DNA of 41,948 nt from Rhizobium sp. 18065 (GCF_902706095.1 NZ_CACSJP010000017.1:1-41948), one strand, 5' to 3'; shown: positions 24,101 to 32,689, counted from the stretch's first letter. Notes: a model not told the origin generated them from the sequence alone. Numbers and translations are program-made.

Positions 24101-24119
24101 TTTCAGATGTAAAGATGGG
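24101..24119 (-). promoter_or_regulatory. Recurrent 19-bp motif (candidate phage promoter) before capsid gene
   Basis: CCCATCTTTACATCTGAAA on the minus strand, 15 bp before the capsid ATG. Its right half (CATCTGAAA) is identical to that of the copy at 29040-29058. The position matches the strong phi10 promoter of T7. Confidence 0.6.
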
Positions 24120-24134
24120 ATTGACGAGGCCGCT

Positions 24135-24620
24135 TTAAGCAGCCCAAGACCAGAGGGCGTCGAGCTGGTCGGAGGTGATGCCTTCAGCTTCCGCGAGGGA
24201 AATCAGAAGGAGGTCGTAGCGGCGGTACTGCTTGGCTTCTTCAAACCAAGCGATGGCGTCGTATTTCGTAAGGCGTTCTTCAGGGGTCTCTTCCGGCATG
24301 GCTTCAAGCCGGGCGCGGACGCTGTACTTTGAGACCTGCACACGCGCAGCCAGTCGCCAGAAATCCAAGCGCTCCATCGGCAGTGTGAGCGGATCAGGAA
24401 TAACAGGCTCTTCGGTTGGCGGGGTCGCGGGTTCGGCTTCAGGGGAATAACCCCAAGCGCCGTCAACGAAACGCCGAACGAAGCCCTCACGGTATTCTGG
24501 AGGGGCGGTCATGGTCGAGAAGGCTGGAAACAGGAACACGCCGGGTTCACGCGGGCTTTCATCAGCCAAGGTTGCGCCGCAGTAAGCCCCTGTTTCGGGA
24601 TGGTAGTTGTATACTTCCAT
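24135..24620 (-). CDS. Tail-fibre assembly chaperone-like protein
   Basis: A 161-residue protein directly after the fibre gene. The N-terminus YNYHPETGAYCGATLADESP, then PGVFLFPAFSTMTAPPEY, is the familiar start of phage tail-fibre assembly (Tfa-like) proteins. The C-terminal half is helical (LTKYDAIAWFEEAKQYRRYD). Strong AAGGAG ribosome site. It probably assists trimerisation or attachment of the collar-domain fibre. Confidence 0.7.
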   Translation of the reverse strand: MEVYNYHPETGAYCGATLADESPREPGVFLFPAFSTMTAPPEYREGFVRRFVDGAWGYSPEAEPATPPTEEPVIPDPLTLPMERLDFWRLAARVQVSKYSVRARLEAMPEETPEERLTKYDAIAWFEEAKQYRRYDLLLISLAEAEGITSDQLDALWSWAA

Positions 24621-24629
24621 AGGGACTCC

Positions 24630-25655
24630 TTAGAAGGCGCGGATCAGGATTAGCTTGGCGACGTTACGAGGGCGCGCTTCGGTCCCGCCACTGGCATCAA
24701 CCGCGAGTGTATGTGTGTGGGCGCCCGCTGCATTGATGTTCAGAGAGTGGGAATGGGCACCCGCGCTATCGGTCGGGATTGTGCCGGAAGCCGCACCACC
24801 CCTTGTACCGTTCCATGGACTGGTTGAGCCGACCGCCGTACCTGCATTGGAATTGTGTGTGTGTGCACCATCCGACGAAGTTGAGCCGGTGTGGGCATGG
24901 CTTCCTGCCGAAACCGCCGACCCTGTATGCGTGTGGCTGAGGTTCTGGCTAGCTTGGGCTGATCCAAGAACACGTCCAGCGTCTACACCACGGCCGTCAT
25001 CAAGACCGCGAATGAACTCGCCACGACTGTCCGGAACGTTGAACGTTGTCGAACCGTCACCGGCACCATAAGTGGTTCCAATCTCCGCAAAGAGTTCAGG
25101 GTACACCGTGCGGGAAATGGCAGCACCATTCTCCTTCATGAAGCCGCTGGGAAGCGTAGTGCTATTCCAATAGAGGGACGCACCGATTGGAACGCCAGCG
25201 GCTTGGATCACGGCATCCGCCTGAGCCTTCGTGTAGTAGTTCGATGGGACGAAAGCTTCGGCCGATTGCGCCGCCTCTTCAGCATCGAGAGCCGACTGTT
25301 GGGCCGCAGCAAGAGCCGCCGCAGCCGCCGCAGCCACGCTATTGGCCGCGCCTGTTGCTGATGCTTGAGCGGTTGCAAGAGCGTCTTGAGAGGCTGCTAC
25401 CACCGCAGCTTCGGCAGCTTCAGCCGCGTCCTCTGCGATGGTGGAGATATTCGAGACGACTTCAGCGAGCGCGGCTTGTGCATTTGTTGCTGCCGTATTG
25501 GCGAGAGCCGCAGCCGCTTCAGCAAGCTCCGCCGCCGTTACCGCCCCGAGGGACGTTCCAACCGTCGTTTCGATTGTGGACATGCGGGTGGCCAAGTCCG
25601 CGTAGAATGAGCCGAACGGGTATTGCGACCCGGAACCAGTGAATTGGTCGGCCAT
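24630..25655 (-). CDS. Tail fibre / collar-domain receptor-binding protein
   Basis: A 341-residue protein. Residues about 40-135 are an Ala-rich coiled coil; about 150-215 form a phage tail-collar domain (PIGASLYWNSTTLPSGFMKE and PDSRGEFIRGLDDGRG); the C-terminus is a His-rich repeat (SHTHTG, SHAHTG, AHTHN, AHSHS, AHTHT), probably a metal-binding trimeric needle as in T4 short tail fibres. It would bind the host surface. It lies between scaffold and capsid genes, not after gp16 as in T7, and lacks the T7 gp17 N-terminal tail-attachment domain. Confidence 0.85.
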   Translation of the reverse strand: MADQFTGSGSQYPFGSFYADLATRMSTIETTVGTSLGAVTAAELAEAAAALANTAATNAQAALAEVVSNISTIAEDAAEAAEAAVVAASQDALATAQASATGAANSVAAAAAAALAAAQQSALDAEEAAQSAEAFVPSNYYTKAQADAVIQAAGVPIGASLYWNSTTLPSGFMKENGAAISRTVYPELFAEIGTTYGAGDGSTTFNVPDSRGEFIRGLDDGRGVDAGRVLGSAQASQNLSHTHTGSAVSAGSHAHTGSTSSDGAHTHNSNAGTAVGSTSPWNGTRGGAASGTIPTDSAGAHSHSLNINAAGAHTHTLAVDASGGTEARPRNVAKLILIRAF

Positions 25656-25664
25656 AGGCTCTCC

Positions 25665-26528
25665 TTAGGAGGGAATGGTTAGGTTTCCCGTCCGGCTGAG
25701 CTTGGCGTCACATTTCGCACGGAAGGCCGGATCGTTCTGATACTCGGGCTTCATGGTGTCGCGGACGTATTCGTTCATGTCGGCGTAGACCGTGCCGGAT
25801 GCACCAGACGAGGTGCGGCCCGTGCCGATCTGGCGGGAAGGCGGAATGTCGGCTTCAGCCTTGTAGCGGTTCCAGAGTGCCTGGACGGCGAGCTTGGCCA
25901 GCTTCGGGTCTGACCCCAGGACGGCTTCGTCATATTCATTGGCTTCGGCTTCAGTGAGGACCGAACCGGCCCAATCCTGCATTGCCGAATAGTTCTCTTC
26001 CGAACCGACCACGCCGAGCGCTGCCGTCTGGACTTCGAGAGATGCTGCCTGAGCTTCGCCGGTAGCCTTGGCGGTTTGACCACGCATGTAGGCTTCGATG
26101 ATCTCGGGGGAGGTCTTGATGCCGAAGGTGTCCTCGACATACTTGACCGCATCGGCCGGGAGGGGCTGGCCGCTTTCAAGCGCTTCATAGAAAGGCTTGA
26201 AGTCTTCCGCGTGCTTGGCCGTCAGCTTGTGGCCGTTGACCTCGCCGAAGCCCTGATCTGCATCCGGGGTCTCGTCGGTCTTCTCGTCGCCCTTCGTCAG
26301 GCGTTCGTTGAGCTTGACCCAATCGACTTCGCCCTTCTCGGCGTCCCAGAATTCTTCAGGCACGTTCTCGGGGCGGTCCTTGGCTTCAGCCTTGGGAGTT
26401 TCCTCGCCGGGGTTGACGCGGCTCTGCTCAAGGAACTCGCGTTCCCGCTGTTCCGCAGCCTTGACTTCGGCGTCGATGTCGACCGTGGTGCCCGGCTCAA
26501 ACGTGGTGATGCTGGTGTCTACTTCCAT
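25665..26528 (-). CDS. Capsid assembly scaffolding protein (T7 gp9-like)
   Basis: A 287-residue, very acidic, Glu/Asp/Ala-rich protein in the gp9 position (T7: 307). The N-terminal part is disordered-looking (EETPKAEAKDRPENVPEEFW) and the middle helical. The basic C-terminal end (FRAKCDAKLSRTGNLTIPS) is expected to contact capsid protein. It guides prohead assembly and is then released. Confidence 0.9.
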   Translation of the reverse strand: MEVDTSITTFEPGTTVDIDAEVKAAEQREREFLEQSRVNPGEETPKAEAKDRPENVPEEFWDAEKGEVDWVKLNERLTKGDEKTDETPDADQGFGEVNGHKLTAKHAEDFKPFYEALESGQPLPADAVKYVEDTFGIKTSPEIIEAYMRGQTAKATGEAQAASLEVQTAALGVVGSEENYSAMQDWAGSVLTEAEANEYDEAVLGSDPKLAKLAVQALWNRYKAEADIPPSRQIGTGRTSSGASGTVYADMNEYVRDTMKPEYQNDPAFRAKCDAKLSRTGNLTIPS

Positions 26529-26554
26529 GTGGGCAGGTTCCTTCGTGGGGTCGA

Positions 26555-26788
26555 TCAGCGATTGCGGATGAGGAGGGTCATGAACGAGCCGTCCTTCTGC
26601 GGGACCGGATATTCGATCACTTCGCGGAAGCCTTCGGCCGGGACGCTTTCGCCCTGCACTTCGCCGGTCGAGGAGATAGCGACGGCCTGACCATCCGGCA
26701 GGGTTTCGACGTCGAACTTGATGCCAGCTTCAGAAGCGGTGGCGAGGTCGGCGGCGGCGGTTGCGGAAGCGAGTTCTTTCTTAGCCAT
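26555..26788 (-). CDS. Small protein between portal and scaffold (77 aa)
   Basis: Begins MAKKELASATAAADLATASE; about residues 25-77 look beta-rich and end FMTLLIRNR. AAAGG ribosome site. T7 has no gene here. Being in the late operon it is probably virion-associated or an assembly factor. No family recognised. Confidence 0.7.
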   Translation of the reverse strand: MAKKELASATAAADLATASEAGIKFDVETLPDGQAVAISSTGEVQGESVPAEGFREVIEYPVPQKDGSFMTLLIRNR

Positions 26789-26847
26789 GGTGGTGTTTCC
26801 TTTGGTTCAATCCCAGAAATCGGGTGTTGGGCAATGTCCTGTGAATG

Positions 26848-26891
26848 CCCCTAGACCGGCGCCAGTACATCCGTGGTCGGCGATCTAGGGG
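26848..26891 (-). other. Stem-loop between portal and 77-aa gene
   Basis: CCCCTAGA and TCTAGGGG are perfect 8-bp inverted copies separated by 28 bases that can pair further. There is no U-tract, so an RNase III-type processing site or mRNA stabiliser is more likely than a terminator. Confidence 0.5.
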
Positions 26892-26896
26892 GTGGT

Positions 26897-28507
26897 TCAG
26901 GCGGCTGGAGCTTCTTGGCGAACCTGTTCGGTCTGCTGATCCATCACGCCCTTGGTAACTTGCTGCGCGGCGCCAGGCCCGGCTTGCTGCATCATCTGCA
27001 TCATCATGGCCTTCTGCTGCTCTGCCTCGTATTCTTCGGAGGTCATGAAGAGACCATCCGGGTCGACCCCAGCCGCCGCAAACACGCGGTTCATGAAGTC
27101 CTCTGCCTTGATGCGTCCACGCAGTTCTGGCGGGACAGCATTCAGAAGGCCGAGCGCATTGAGGGCTTGGACGAGGTTCTGAAGATCCTGCGAACGGCCA
27201 AGCGCGGCGACCCCAGTGACGATGGTCGGGGAGACCACGCCGGGCGGCAGCTTGAAGAGCTTCTTCCGTTCGAGACGCTTCAGGGTGAGCTTCACGAAGG
27301 GCAACTGCCATTCGGTCGCAATCACAGACTGGACGCCACCGAGGCCGGTGTTCAGCTCCTCGATAACGGCTCTCACTTCTTCGGCGGTAACACGCTCCGC
27401 TTGGCGTTGAACTGTCGAGTTCAGAAGGAAGGAGAGTTCCAGAGCCCGCTTGATATCCTGATAGACCGCCTGGGCGACATTGAAGTCCTGGGTCTTCTCA
27501 AGGGTCAGCGCCACGACGTCGTCAGGATTGCCTGTCACGAAGTCGCCGGACTTGGCGTCGGTCAGTTTCTTCGGCTTGGTCGTCGAGTTGGGCTTGACGA
27601 GGTAGATCACCTTCGCCGCTGTTCGCGAGTAGCTGACGATTGCTCGCCGCAGTTCGTTGGCATTGAACAGGTCGCCGTAAAGGTCGGACACGAAGGCCCG
27701 GCCATAGTCCTCACCATCGACCGGGATGAGCCGGACGAACATGTAGGGGCAGGTGTCTTCGCCATATGAGCCTTCAGACCCATCGACGACAACGCCTTCG
27801 ACTTCCTGCCAGACCTTGAACCTGTTGAACGTCGTGCGCTTCACGCAGGTATAGACCCGGCATTCCGCTTCGAGATCGTCCTTGCTGGTCTCAGTCCCAC
27901 CGCCAATCTCCATGCGGCGCTGCTTGACAGCTTCCTGAAGATCTGGCGTGAGGGCGCCGAAAGCGATCACCTCTTCGATGATCCCACGCATGAGATTGCC
28001 CATACGGTCGCGGGACACAACGAAGGACTGGAGTGGATAGCCACGGACCTGTCCGGTCTTGTGGTCCACGTTCATCGCATAGTTGCCAGCCACGAGAAGA
28101 TGCTGGATCATCACGTAGGCCGGGCCACGCACGCCGGTCGCATCGATCTCTTGCATACCGACCCGCTCGACCTGCCCAAGCGCCCGCTGCACCTCACTCG
28201 TCCCAGCCGTGCCGATCTGTTCCGTCATCTCTTTCTTAACCGTGAGGTCATTGATGATCAGGCGGAAGACTGGGGCATTGGCCGGGAGAACGCTGATGAG
28301 CAGCTTCGAGGCGAGGTTGTTGACCCCGCGTGAGCCGGTGCTGTCGTCAGGCTGTCGGAGGGTCTTGCGGGTTTTCCTGACGCCATTGTCTTCAGGCGGA
28401 ACCAGAGACGGGATCGTCAGGGCGCTATTGTCGCGCGCTGCTTGCAGGTAGGGGTCGCGGTATGTGACGAGCGAGGCGTAGTCTTGTGCAAGGGTTGCTT
28501 GCGCCAT
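26897..28507 (-). CDS. Portal / head-tail connector protein (T7 gp8-like)
   Basis: A 536-residue protein, the exact T7 gp8 length. GVNNLASKLLISVLPANAPV (about 60-80), ALTPDLQEAVKQRR and the C-terminal MMMQMMQQAGPGAAQQ tail are family-typical. It forms the dodecameric ring for DNA entry and tail attachment. Confidence 0.95.
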   Translation of the reverse strand: MAQATLAQDYASLVTYRDPYLQAARDNSALTIPSLVPPEDNGVRKTRKTLRQPDDSTGSRGVNNLASKLLISVLPANAPVFRLIINDLTVKKEMTEQIGTAGTSEVQRALGQVERVGMQEIDATGVRGPAYVMIQHLLVAGNYAMNVDHKTGQVRGYPLQSFVVSRDRMGNLMRGIIEEVIAFGALTPDLQEAVKQRRMEIGGGTETSKDDLEAECRVYTCVKRTTFNRFKVWQEVEGVVVDGSEGSYGEDTCPYMFVRLIPVDGEDYGRAFVSDLYGDLFNANELRRAIVSYSRTAAKVIYLVKPNSTTKPKKLTDAKSGDFVTGNPDDVVALTLEKTQDFNVAQAVYQDIKRALELSFLLNSTVQRQAERVTAEEVRAVIEELNTGLGGVQSVIATEWQLPFVKLTLKRLERKKLFKLPPGVVSPTIVTGVAALGRSQDLQNLVQALNALGLLNAVPPELRGRIKAEDFMNRVFAAAGVDPDGLFMTSEEYEAEQQKAMMMQMMQQAGPGAAQQVTKGVMDQQTEQVRQEAPAA

Positions 28508-28523
28508 TCCTCTCGCTCCTTCC

Positions 28524-28775
28524 TTACGGCGTGCCGAGGCCGGACTTCGAGGTAGTTGCTACGCCGGTTGCTGCGGCGTTCGATGAGCCAGTGACTTGCG
28601 TGGCCCGCGCACCGCGATTGCGGCGACGAAGAGACAGCGAGCTGCGTCCCTTGTTCTGGTTGGACACAGCCATGTCGAGGGTCGGTGTTGCGACCGCAGA
28701 AGCATTGGGCTGTGGTGTAGGCGCGGCCTCGATTGGTTCGACCGGGGCGGCGGCTGCTTGTTTCACTTTGCACAT
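28524..28775 (-). CDS. Small Pro/Ala-rich virion-associated protein (T7 gp7.3-like position)
   Basis: An 83-residue protein starting MCKVKQAAAAPVEPIEAAPT, with low-complexity Pro/Ala/Thr in the middle and a conserved-looking RSSLSLRRRNRGARATQV near the end. Small MC-initiated proteins with an S-L-R-R motif directly before the portal gene are common in T7-like phages and correspond in place to gp7.3, a tail assembly factor. AGGA ribosome site. Assignment is by position and style only. Confidence 0.65.
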   Translation of the reverse strand: MCKVKQAAAAPVEPIEAAPTPQPNASAVATPTLDMAVSNQNKGRSSLSLRRRNRGARATQVTGSSNAAATGVATTSKSGLGTP

Positions 28776-28786
28776 GTTGATTGTTC

Positions 28787-28987
28787 CTAATCGTCGTCAT
28801 CTGAGACGAGACCCGATTGGCGGTTCAACAGCTCTTCGAGATGAAGGATCACCTCGTTAGCGCCGATGGCCCTCTGGATTTGGTCGTGTGTCCAGTTGGC
28901 TTCAGGCATTGCATTGCGCCAATCCTTGCGATCATTTCGAAGGTGATTGATGAGCTGCGGCGTGACTGTCGGGACGTATTCATTCAT
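28787..28987 (-). CDS. First gene of the virion operon, hypothetical (66 aa)
   Basis: Begins MNEYVPTVTPQLINHLRNDR and ends in an acidic tail (SGLVSDDDD). Helical. It lies just after the promoter-like motif and 20-bp repeat that open the late region. GAGG ribosome site 10 bases upstream. Unknown function. Confidence 0.7.
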   Translation of the reverse strand: MNEYVPTVTPQLINHLRNDRKDWRNAMPEANWTHDQIQRAIGANEVILHLEELLNRQSGLVSDDDD

Positions 28988-29021
28988 GTCGGGAAAGCCT
29001 CGTGTTATTGCCTGAAGACCA

Positions 29022-29041
29022 AAGGCGTGGGGTAATTAATT
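29022..29041 (-). repeat. 20-bp repeat element, copy B (start of virion operon)
   Basis: AATTAATTACCCCACGCCTT on the minus strand, identical to copies at 9607 and 38992. It is followed by TGGTCTTCAGG, similar to copy A. It begins where the candidate promoter 29040-29058 ends, so it would form the 5' end of the virion-operon mRNA. Confidence 0.8.
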
Positions 29042-29058
29042 TCAGATGACAATGTGGA
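29040..29058 (-). promoter_or_regulatory. Recurrent 19-bp motif (candidate phage promoter) at start of virion operon
   Basis: TCCACATTGTCATCTGAAA on the minus strand, immediately followed by the 20-bp repeat. This is the T7 phi6.5 position, before the first head gene. Confidence 0.6.
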
Positions 29059-29060
29059 AG

Positions 29061-29666
29061 TCAGCCTACGCGGGCCAACTCCTTGTTGATGTGATCCTTG
29101 AGCTTGTTCAGCTCGGCTTTGTAGACCTCCCGGCCATCTGCCTCGTACTCATCCAGCACGAAGAAGACCATCTTGCGGAGGTCGTAGTACTTCTCAGTGC
29201 CCGCCTTGAGCCCGAGCCGCCAGCAAGCCTTGAAGATATTACCGATGGAGAAATTCATCTTGCGGGCTTGTATGAGGTGCCGCAGCTCAGTGGCTTCAGG
29301 AGGCAGCACGTAGTAGCCGGAAGACCCGCCGTCAGAGGCGATCTTGAAGCCATCTTGGCGATTGCCTGACGCCATGTTGTTCGCGTGCACAAGCTCGCGG
29401 AATGCGGCGGAGTCTTCAGGGAAGATCACGATCTCGCCAGGAGCGCAGGTATTCAGCACGTCGTGGGCATACTCGGAAACAAAGCGCCCAGCTTCCTCAA
29501 GCTTGTTCGTATAGCCACTGCCGTTTGGTCGGTAGTATAAGCCCCGCTTTTTAATGAGCCACGGCCCTTCTTCAAGCTCGGTTTCCTTAGGCTTTGGCGC
29601 CGGGAAACAATCGAAGCATCCAGAATAGCCGCAGGAACAGCGCCCGCAGTTCTTCACGGTGTCCAT
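29061..29666 (-). CDS. Cys-rich protein with DUF3310-like (T7 gp1.7-type) region
   Basis: A 201-residue protein. The N-terminus has five cysteines (CGRCSCGYSGCFDC), possibly a zinc knuckle. The C-terminal region (FSIGNIFKACWRLGLKAGTE, then YYDLRKMVFFVLDEYEA) resembles the DUF3310 domain found in many phage proteins, including ones annotated as T7 gp1.7-like nucleotide kinases. I consider the domain likely and kinase activity unproven. The start at 29666 follows GGAGAG and overlaps the exonuclease end by 13 bp. It is the last gene of the replication block. Confidence 0.7.
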   Translation of the reverse strand: MDTVKNCGRCSCGYSGCFDCFPAPKPKETELEEGPWLIKKRGLYYRPNGSGYTNKLEEAGRFVSEYAHDVLNTCAPGEIVIFPEDSAAFRELVHANNMASGNRQDGFKIASDGGSSGYYVLPPEATELRHLIQARKMNFSIGNIFKACWRLGLKAGTEKYYDLRKMVFFVLDEYEADGREVYKAELNKLKDHINKELARVG

Positions 29667-30436
29667 AGGATCGGCTCTCCCGTCTTGGCGTTGAAATCCT
29701 CGAAGCGCAGGATGCGGGCACAACGCGCCTGGACAAGCGCATCTTCTTCCGTCAGGCCCTTCTTGGCGTAGGTCGGAACAACCTGCTCAGACCAGAACTT
29801 GGCGACGTCGCCGTCGAACTTGGCCAGAAGCTTGTCTGCGGACTTGGGGCCGAAGCCTGGGCATCCGTCATAATGGTCGACCGTGTCCCCGGTGAGCGCC
29901 TGACGCAAATGCCAGCGATCAGCTTCAAGCTTGGTCGGCGTGCAGATATCGCGAGCCGTGCCTTCGAAGTGAACCTGCGGTGCGGCGATGGTGAGCATGT
30001 CCTTATCGTCGGACACGATCAGCTTGTCGCCCTTCACAATGCGGTCGCCCGCCGTGGCCACGATGCCCATCACGTCGTCAGCTTCGAGCCGTGGCTTGAG
30101 GAAGAACGGAAGCTCAGCCTGGACGCGCTCTCGAAGCCGTGCGTGAAGCAATGGCCGCATGGTCTGTTGGTCTTGGTTGCGGTTGCCTTTGTAGGTAGGC
30201 AGGACGTCGAACCGGAAGTTATCGCTGTCGGACAGGACCCAGATTGCCTTATCGGCTTCGAAGGTCTCCAGCATCTTGGCTTCCCAAGCGCGTAGCCGAT
30301 ACCACGCCACGTCCTCATCGGCCCATAGGGTCCACAAGGCTGGCTCGCCGATATCGGCCCAGTTGACCGCCGTTTGCGAGGTGAAGGCGATCTTGTAGAC
30401 CAGTCCGTCCGCGTCGAGCAGAAGTGTCTTTGTCAT
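29654..30436 (-). CDS. 5'-3' exonuclease (T7 gp6-like, FEN/PIN family)
   Basis: A 260-residue FEN-type nuclease. MTKTLLLDADGLVYKIAFTS gives the first metal-binding Asp; PRLEADDVMGI and LIVSDDKDML give further acidic residues; DGCPGFGPKSADKLL is the helix-three-turn-helix DNA-binding motif. In T7, gp6 removes RNA primers and degrades host DNA. The start at 30436 is fixed by ATGA overlap with the preceding gene. Confidence 0.93.
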   Translation of the reverse strand: MTKTLLLDADGLVYKIAFTSQTAVNWADIGEPALWTLWADEDVAWYRLRAWEAKMLETFEADKAIWVLSDSDNFRFDVLPTYKGNRNQDQQTMRPLLHARLRERVQAELPFFLKPRLEADDVMGIVATAGDRIVKGDKLIVSDDKDMLTIAAPQVHFEGTARDICTPTKLEADRWHLRQALTGDTVDHYDGCPGFGPKSADKLLAKFDGDVAKFWSEQVVPTYAKKGLTEEDALVQARCARILRFEDFNAKTGEPILWTP

Positions 30437-30690
30437 GTTTCTGTTTCCATATGGAGGAAGGCAAGGCCGATGGGTGTCAGCCGCCAGAAGCGGCCAACCT
30501 CTCCATCTGGGAGGATCACCGAAAGCCAGCCCCTCGACGCGCAAACAGCAATCTCGTCCGCATAGGTGCGGGAGAGTACCGACTTGGTCATCGAAGGGCC
30601 GTGCTTGTTGATCCACCTCAGGACGTCAATGGGTTTCGGCCCATGACATTCCGATCTGTCCGTCCCCGGTGAGTGGCACTCGGAAGTCAT
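30433..30690 (-). CDS. Small winged-helix-like protein overlapping the DNA polymerase 3' end (85 aa)
   Basis: Starts ATG at 30690 behind GGAG and overlaps the polymerase reading frame by 65 bp. PIDVLRWINKHGPSMTKSVL, then a GWLSVILPDGEVGRFWRLTP wing-like part and IGLAFL, read like a small winged-helix domain. It ends in ATGA overlap with the exonuclease. Possible transcription or replication modulator; unknown. Confidence 0.65.
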   Translation of the reverse strand: MTSECHSPGTDRSECHGPKPIDVLRWINKHGPSMTKSVLSRTYADEIAVCASRGWLSVILPDGEVGRFWRLTPIGLAFLHMETET

Positions 30691-32689
30691 AGTAGTCTCC
30701 GACCTTGGGGATTGCCGCGAGGATGCGGCGCTTAATGTCTTCAGCAATCTCAGGGCGAACCTGAACCTGCACTTCGTCGTGGACCCAAAGGAGCTGGGCG
30801 AAATCAACGCCTTCGACATAACCAGCGGCGATCAGGTCTTCGTGGAACTGCACGATCCACTGCTTGCAGATGATTGCCCCGGCCGACTGAAGGAGGAAGT
30901 TGAGCGCCGAGTGTTCCGACCGGCTCGGGATCAAGCGACCGTCGAGACCGGGAACGGACTTATCGTTCTTCGCCATCTCAGCCTTGATCCATTCCTTCAG
31001 CGCCTTGAGAGCGGGCAGGGACTTGGTGAAGGTGTCGATGAGCTTCTTGCCCTTGGAGATCGTGGCGATCAGCCTACGGTCAGGGTGACGCCCCTTCTTA
31101 ACGAGCTGCGTGGCGATGGTCTTATTGCCGCCTAGGGCGTAGACCTCCTCGTCATCCACGCCAGCCAGCGCCCCGATCAGCTCAGGGCCAGCGCCATAAA
31201 GGAATGCGTAGATGAACCGCTTGGCCACGGCACGGGCGTCTTCATGCACCTTGTTGTGCTTGTCGCGCTTGGTTCCGCGTGGCACCAGACCAAGGGCCTG
31301 GGCGTTCTCCCAGTGGATATCGCCGTTGACGACAATGTCCGCGTAAGCCCCGCCATCGAACGGCGCCATGTAGTGCCCAAGGCAGCGCAGCTCCAGACCC
31401 GAGCAGTCCACGCCCAGGAGGACGTAACCGGGGTCTACCGTGAACAGCTCGCGGCATTCCTTGCCGAACGGTACGGGGCCATCGGCGTTGGTGATCGACG
31501 GGACCTGCCCGAGGTTGGGCTCAAAGTGGGTCGCACGGCTGGTCTGTGTGCCAATCGTGTCCATCCGGCCATGGATGCGCTCGTCTTCGGTGATCTTGCG
31601 CAACCAGCCGTTCTTGCCTTCAGATAGCTGGCCGAGACGCTTCTCGATCATGTACCATTCGGCCAAGAGCTTGCACGCCGGGATATCTTCGAGGGCCTTC
31701 AGCGTCTCATCGTCCACCTTCGGCTTGCCGCTGTCGGTGAATTCCAAAGGCTTCCAACCGAACAGCTTGATGAGACGGTCGGCGACCTGATCCCGGCTGG
31801 CAGGATTGAAGTGGATCAGCTCGACCTTCTGGTAGGTGTCACCTTCGGTCTCGGTCTTGTAGACGCGGAAGACCTCTTTGGCCTTGAGCTGCTGGCCACG
31901 CTTGCCGATTGCCGTGACCCACTCTTTCCCAAACTGCGGAAGGCCAACGCGCCGAGTCCGCTCAAAGCGGGCCTCAGGCTCAGCCGCCCACCATGGCGGG
32001 ATCATGTGCGTGAGTTGGTCTGTCAGCTCTTGGCGCCGGGCGGTGAGCTGGGCATAGAGCAGGTGCGCTTTGCGAACGTTGAAGCGGATGCCTCGACGCT
32101 CTTGACGCCGGATGATCTCGAAGATCGCGTGTTCGGTGCGGACGGCCTTGGGCGAGGGAGAGCGTTTGAACTGCTCACGCCAGAGCCGCATGTTGACCGC
32201 GACGTCCTGAACGCAATACGAGCCCATCTCATCGTTGTAGGCTTCCCACGGGTCGAGACCCAACTCCTTCATCTTCTTGGAGTAGTCGCCCTTGTGCAGC
32301 TTGAAGCGGTGGCCCCAGGCTTCCAAGCCGTGACGGCCGATCATGTTCTTCGGGAAGGTGTGATCTTCGCGGACACGGTCGAAGTCGAGGGCTTTGAGAT
32401 GCGGCCAGATGATCTTGCCGACGATCAGCGTATCGGTGATGCGGCCGGACAGCTTGAAGCTGGGATAGATCTTCTTGATCGCCGGGATATCGTATTCGAT
32501 GATATTGTGACCGGCGACATACTCGGCAGCTTCGAGACGGGCGATGGCTTCGTCAATGCGCTCTGGGCCGTACAGGTCGATCTTGCTTGAGCGGATATCG
32601 CCAATAGCAATGCAGTGGATGCGGTCGAGTTTGTCGAGGAAGCCGTTCGTTTCAATGTCGAAGATTAGTCTTTCGCGGGGGGCTTCCAT
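30626..32689 (-). CDS. Family A DNA polymerase (T7 gp5-like)
   Basis: A 687-residue replicative polymerase (T7 gp5: 704). An active proofreading domain is indicated by DIETNG (11-16) and later acidic motifs (YCVQDVAVN). Polymerase motif A is GVDCSGLELRCLGHYMA near 430, motif B AKRFIYAFLYGAG near 490, motif C WVHDEVQVQV near 638. Between WWAAEPEA and HFNPASRDQ is an insertion at the place of the T7 thioredoxin-binding loop, similar in location though shorter. GGAGG ribosome site. The 5' end overlaps the 66-residue coiled-coil gene. Confidence 0.96.
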   Translation of the reverse strand: MEAPRERLIFDIETNGFLDKLDRIHCIAIGDIRSSKIDLYGPERIDEAIARLEAAEYVAGHNIIEYDIPAIKKIYPSFKLSGRITDTLIVGKIIWPHLKALDFDRVREDHTFPKNMIGRHGLEAWGHRFKLHKGDYSKKMKELGLDPWEAYNDEMGSYCVQDVAVNMRLWREQFKRSPSPKAVRTEHAIFEIIRRQERRGIRFNVRKAHLLYAQLTARRQELTDQLTHMIPPWWAAEPEARFERTRRVGLPQFGKEWVTAIGKRGQQLKAKEVFRVYKTETEGDTYQKVELIHFNPASRDQVADRLIKLFGWKPLEFTDSGKPKVDDETLKALEDIPACKLLAEWYMIEKRLGQLSEGKNGWLRKITEDERIHGRMDTIGTQTSRATHFEPNLGQVPSITNADGPVPFGKECRELFTVDPGYVLLGVDCSGLELRCLGHYMAPFDGGAYADIVVNGDIHWENAQALGLVPRGTKRDKHNKVHEDARAVAKRFIYAFLYGAGPELIGALAGVDDEEVYALGGNKTIATQLVKKGRHPDRRLIATISKGKKLIDTFTKSLPALKALKEWIKAEMAKNDKSVPGLDGRLIPSRSEHSALNFLLQSAGAIICKQWIVQFHEDLIAAGYVEGVDFAQLLWVHDEVQVQVRPEIAEDIKRRILAAIPKVGDYYDFRVPLTGDGQIGMSWAETH

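Noticed and set aside
24655..25071. His-rich repeats of the tail fibre as a tandem DNA repeat
   Set aside because: The repetition is at protein level (HTHTG-type needle) with varied codons; it is a normal feature of collar fibres.
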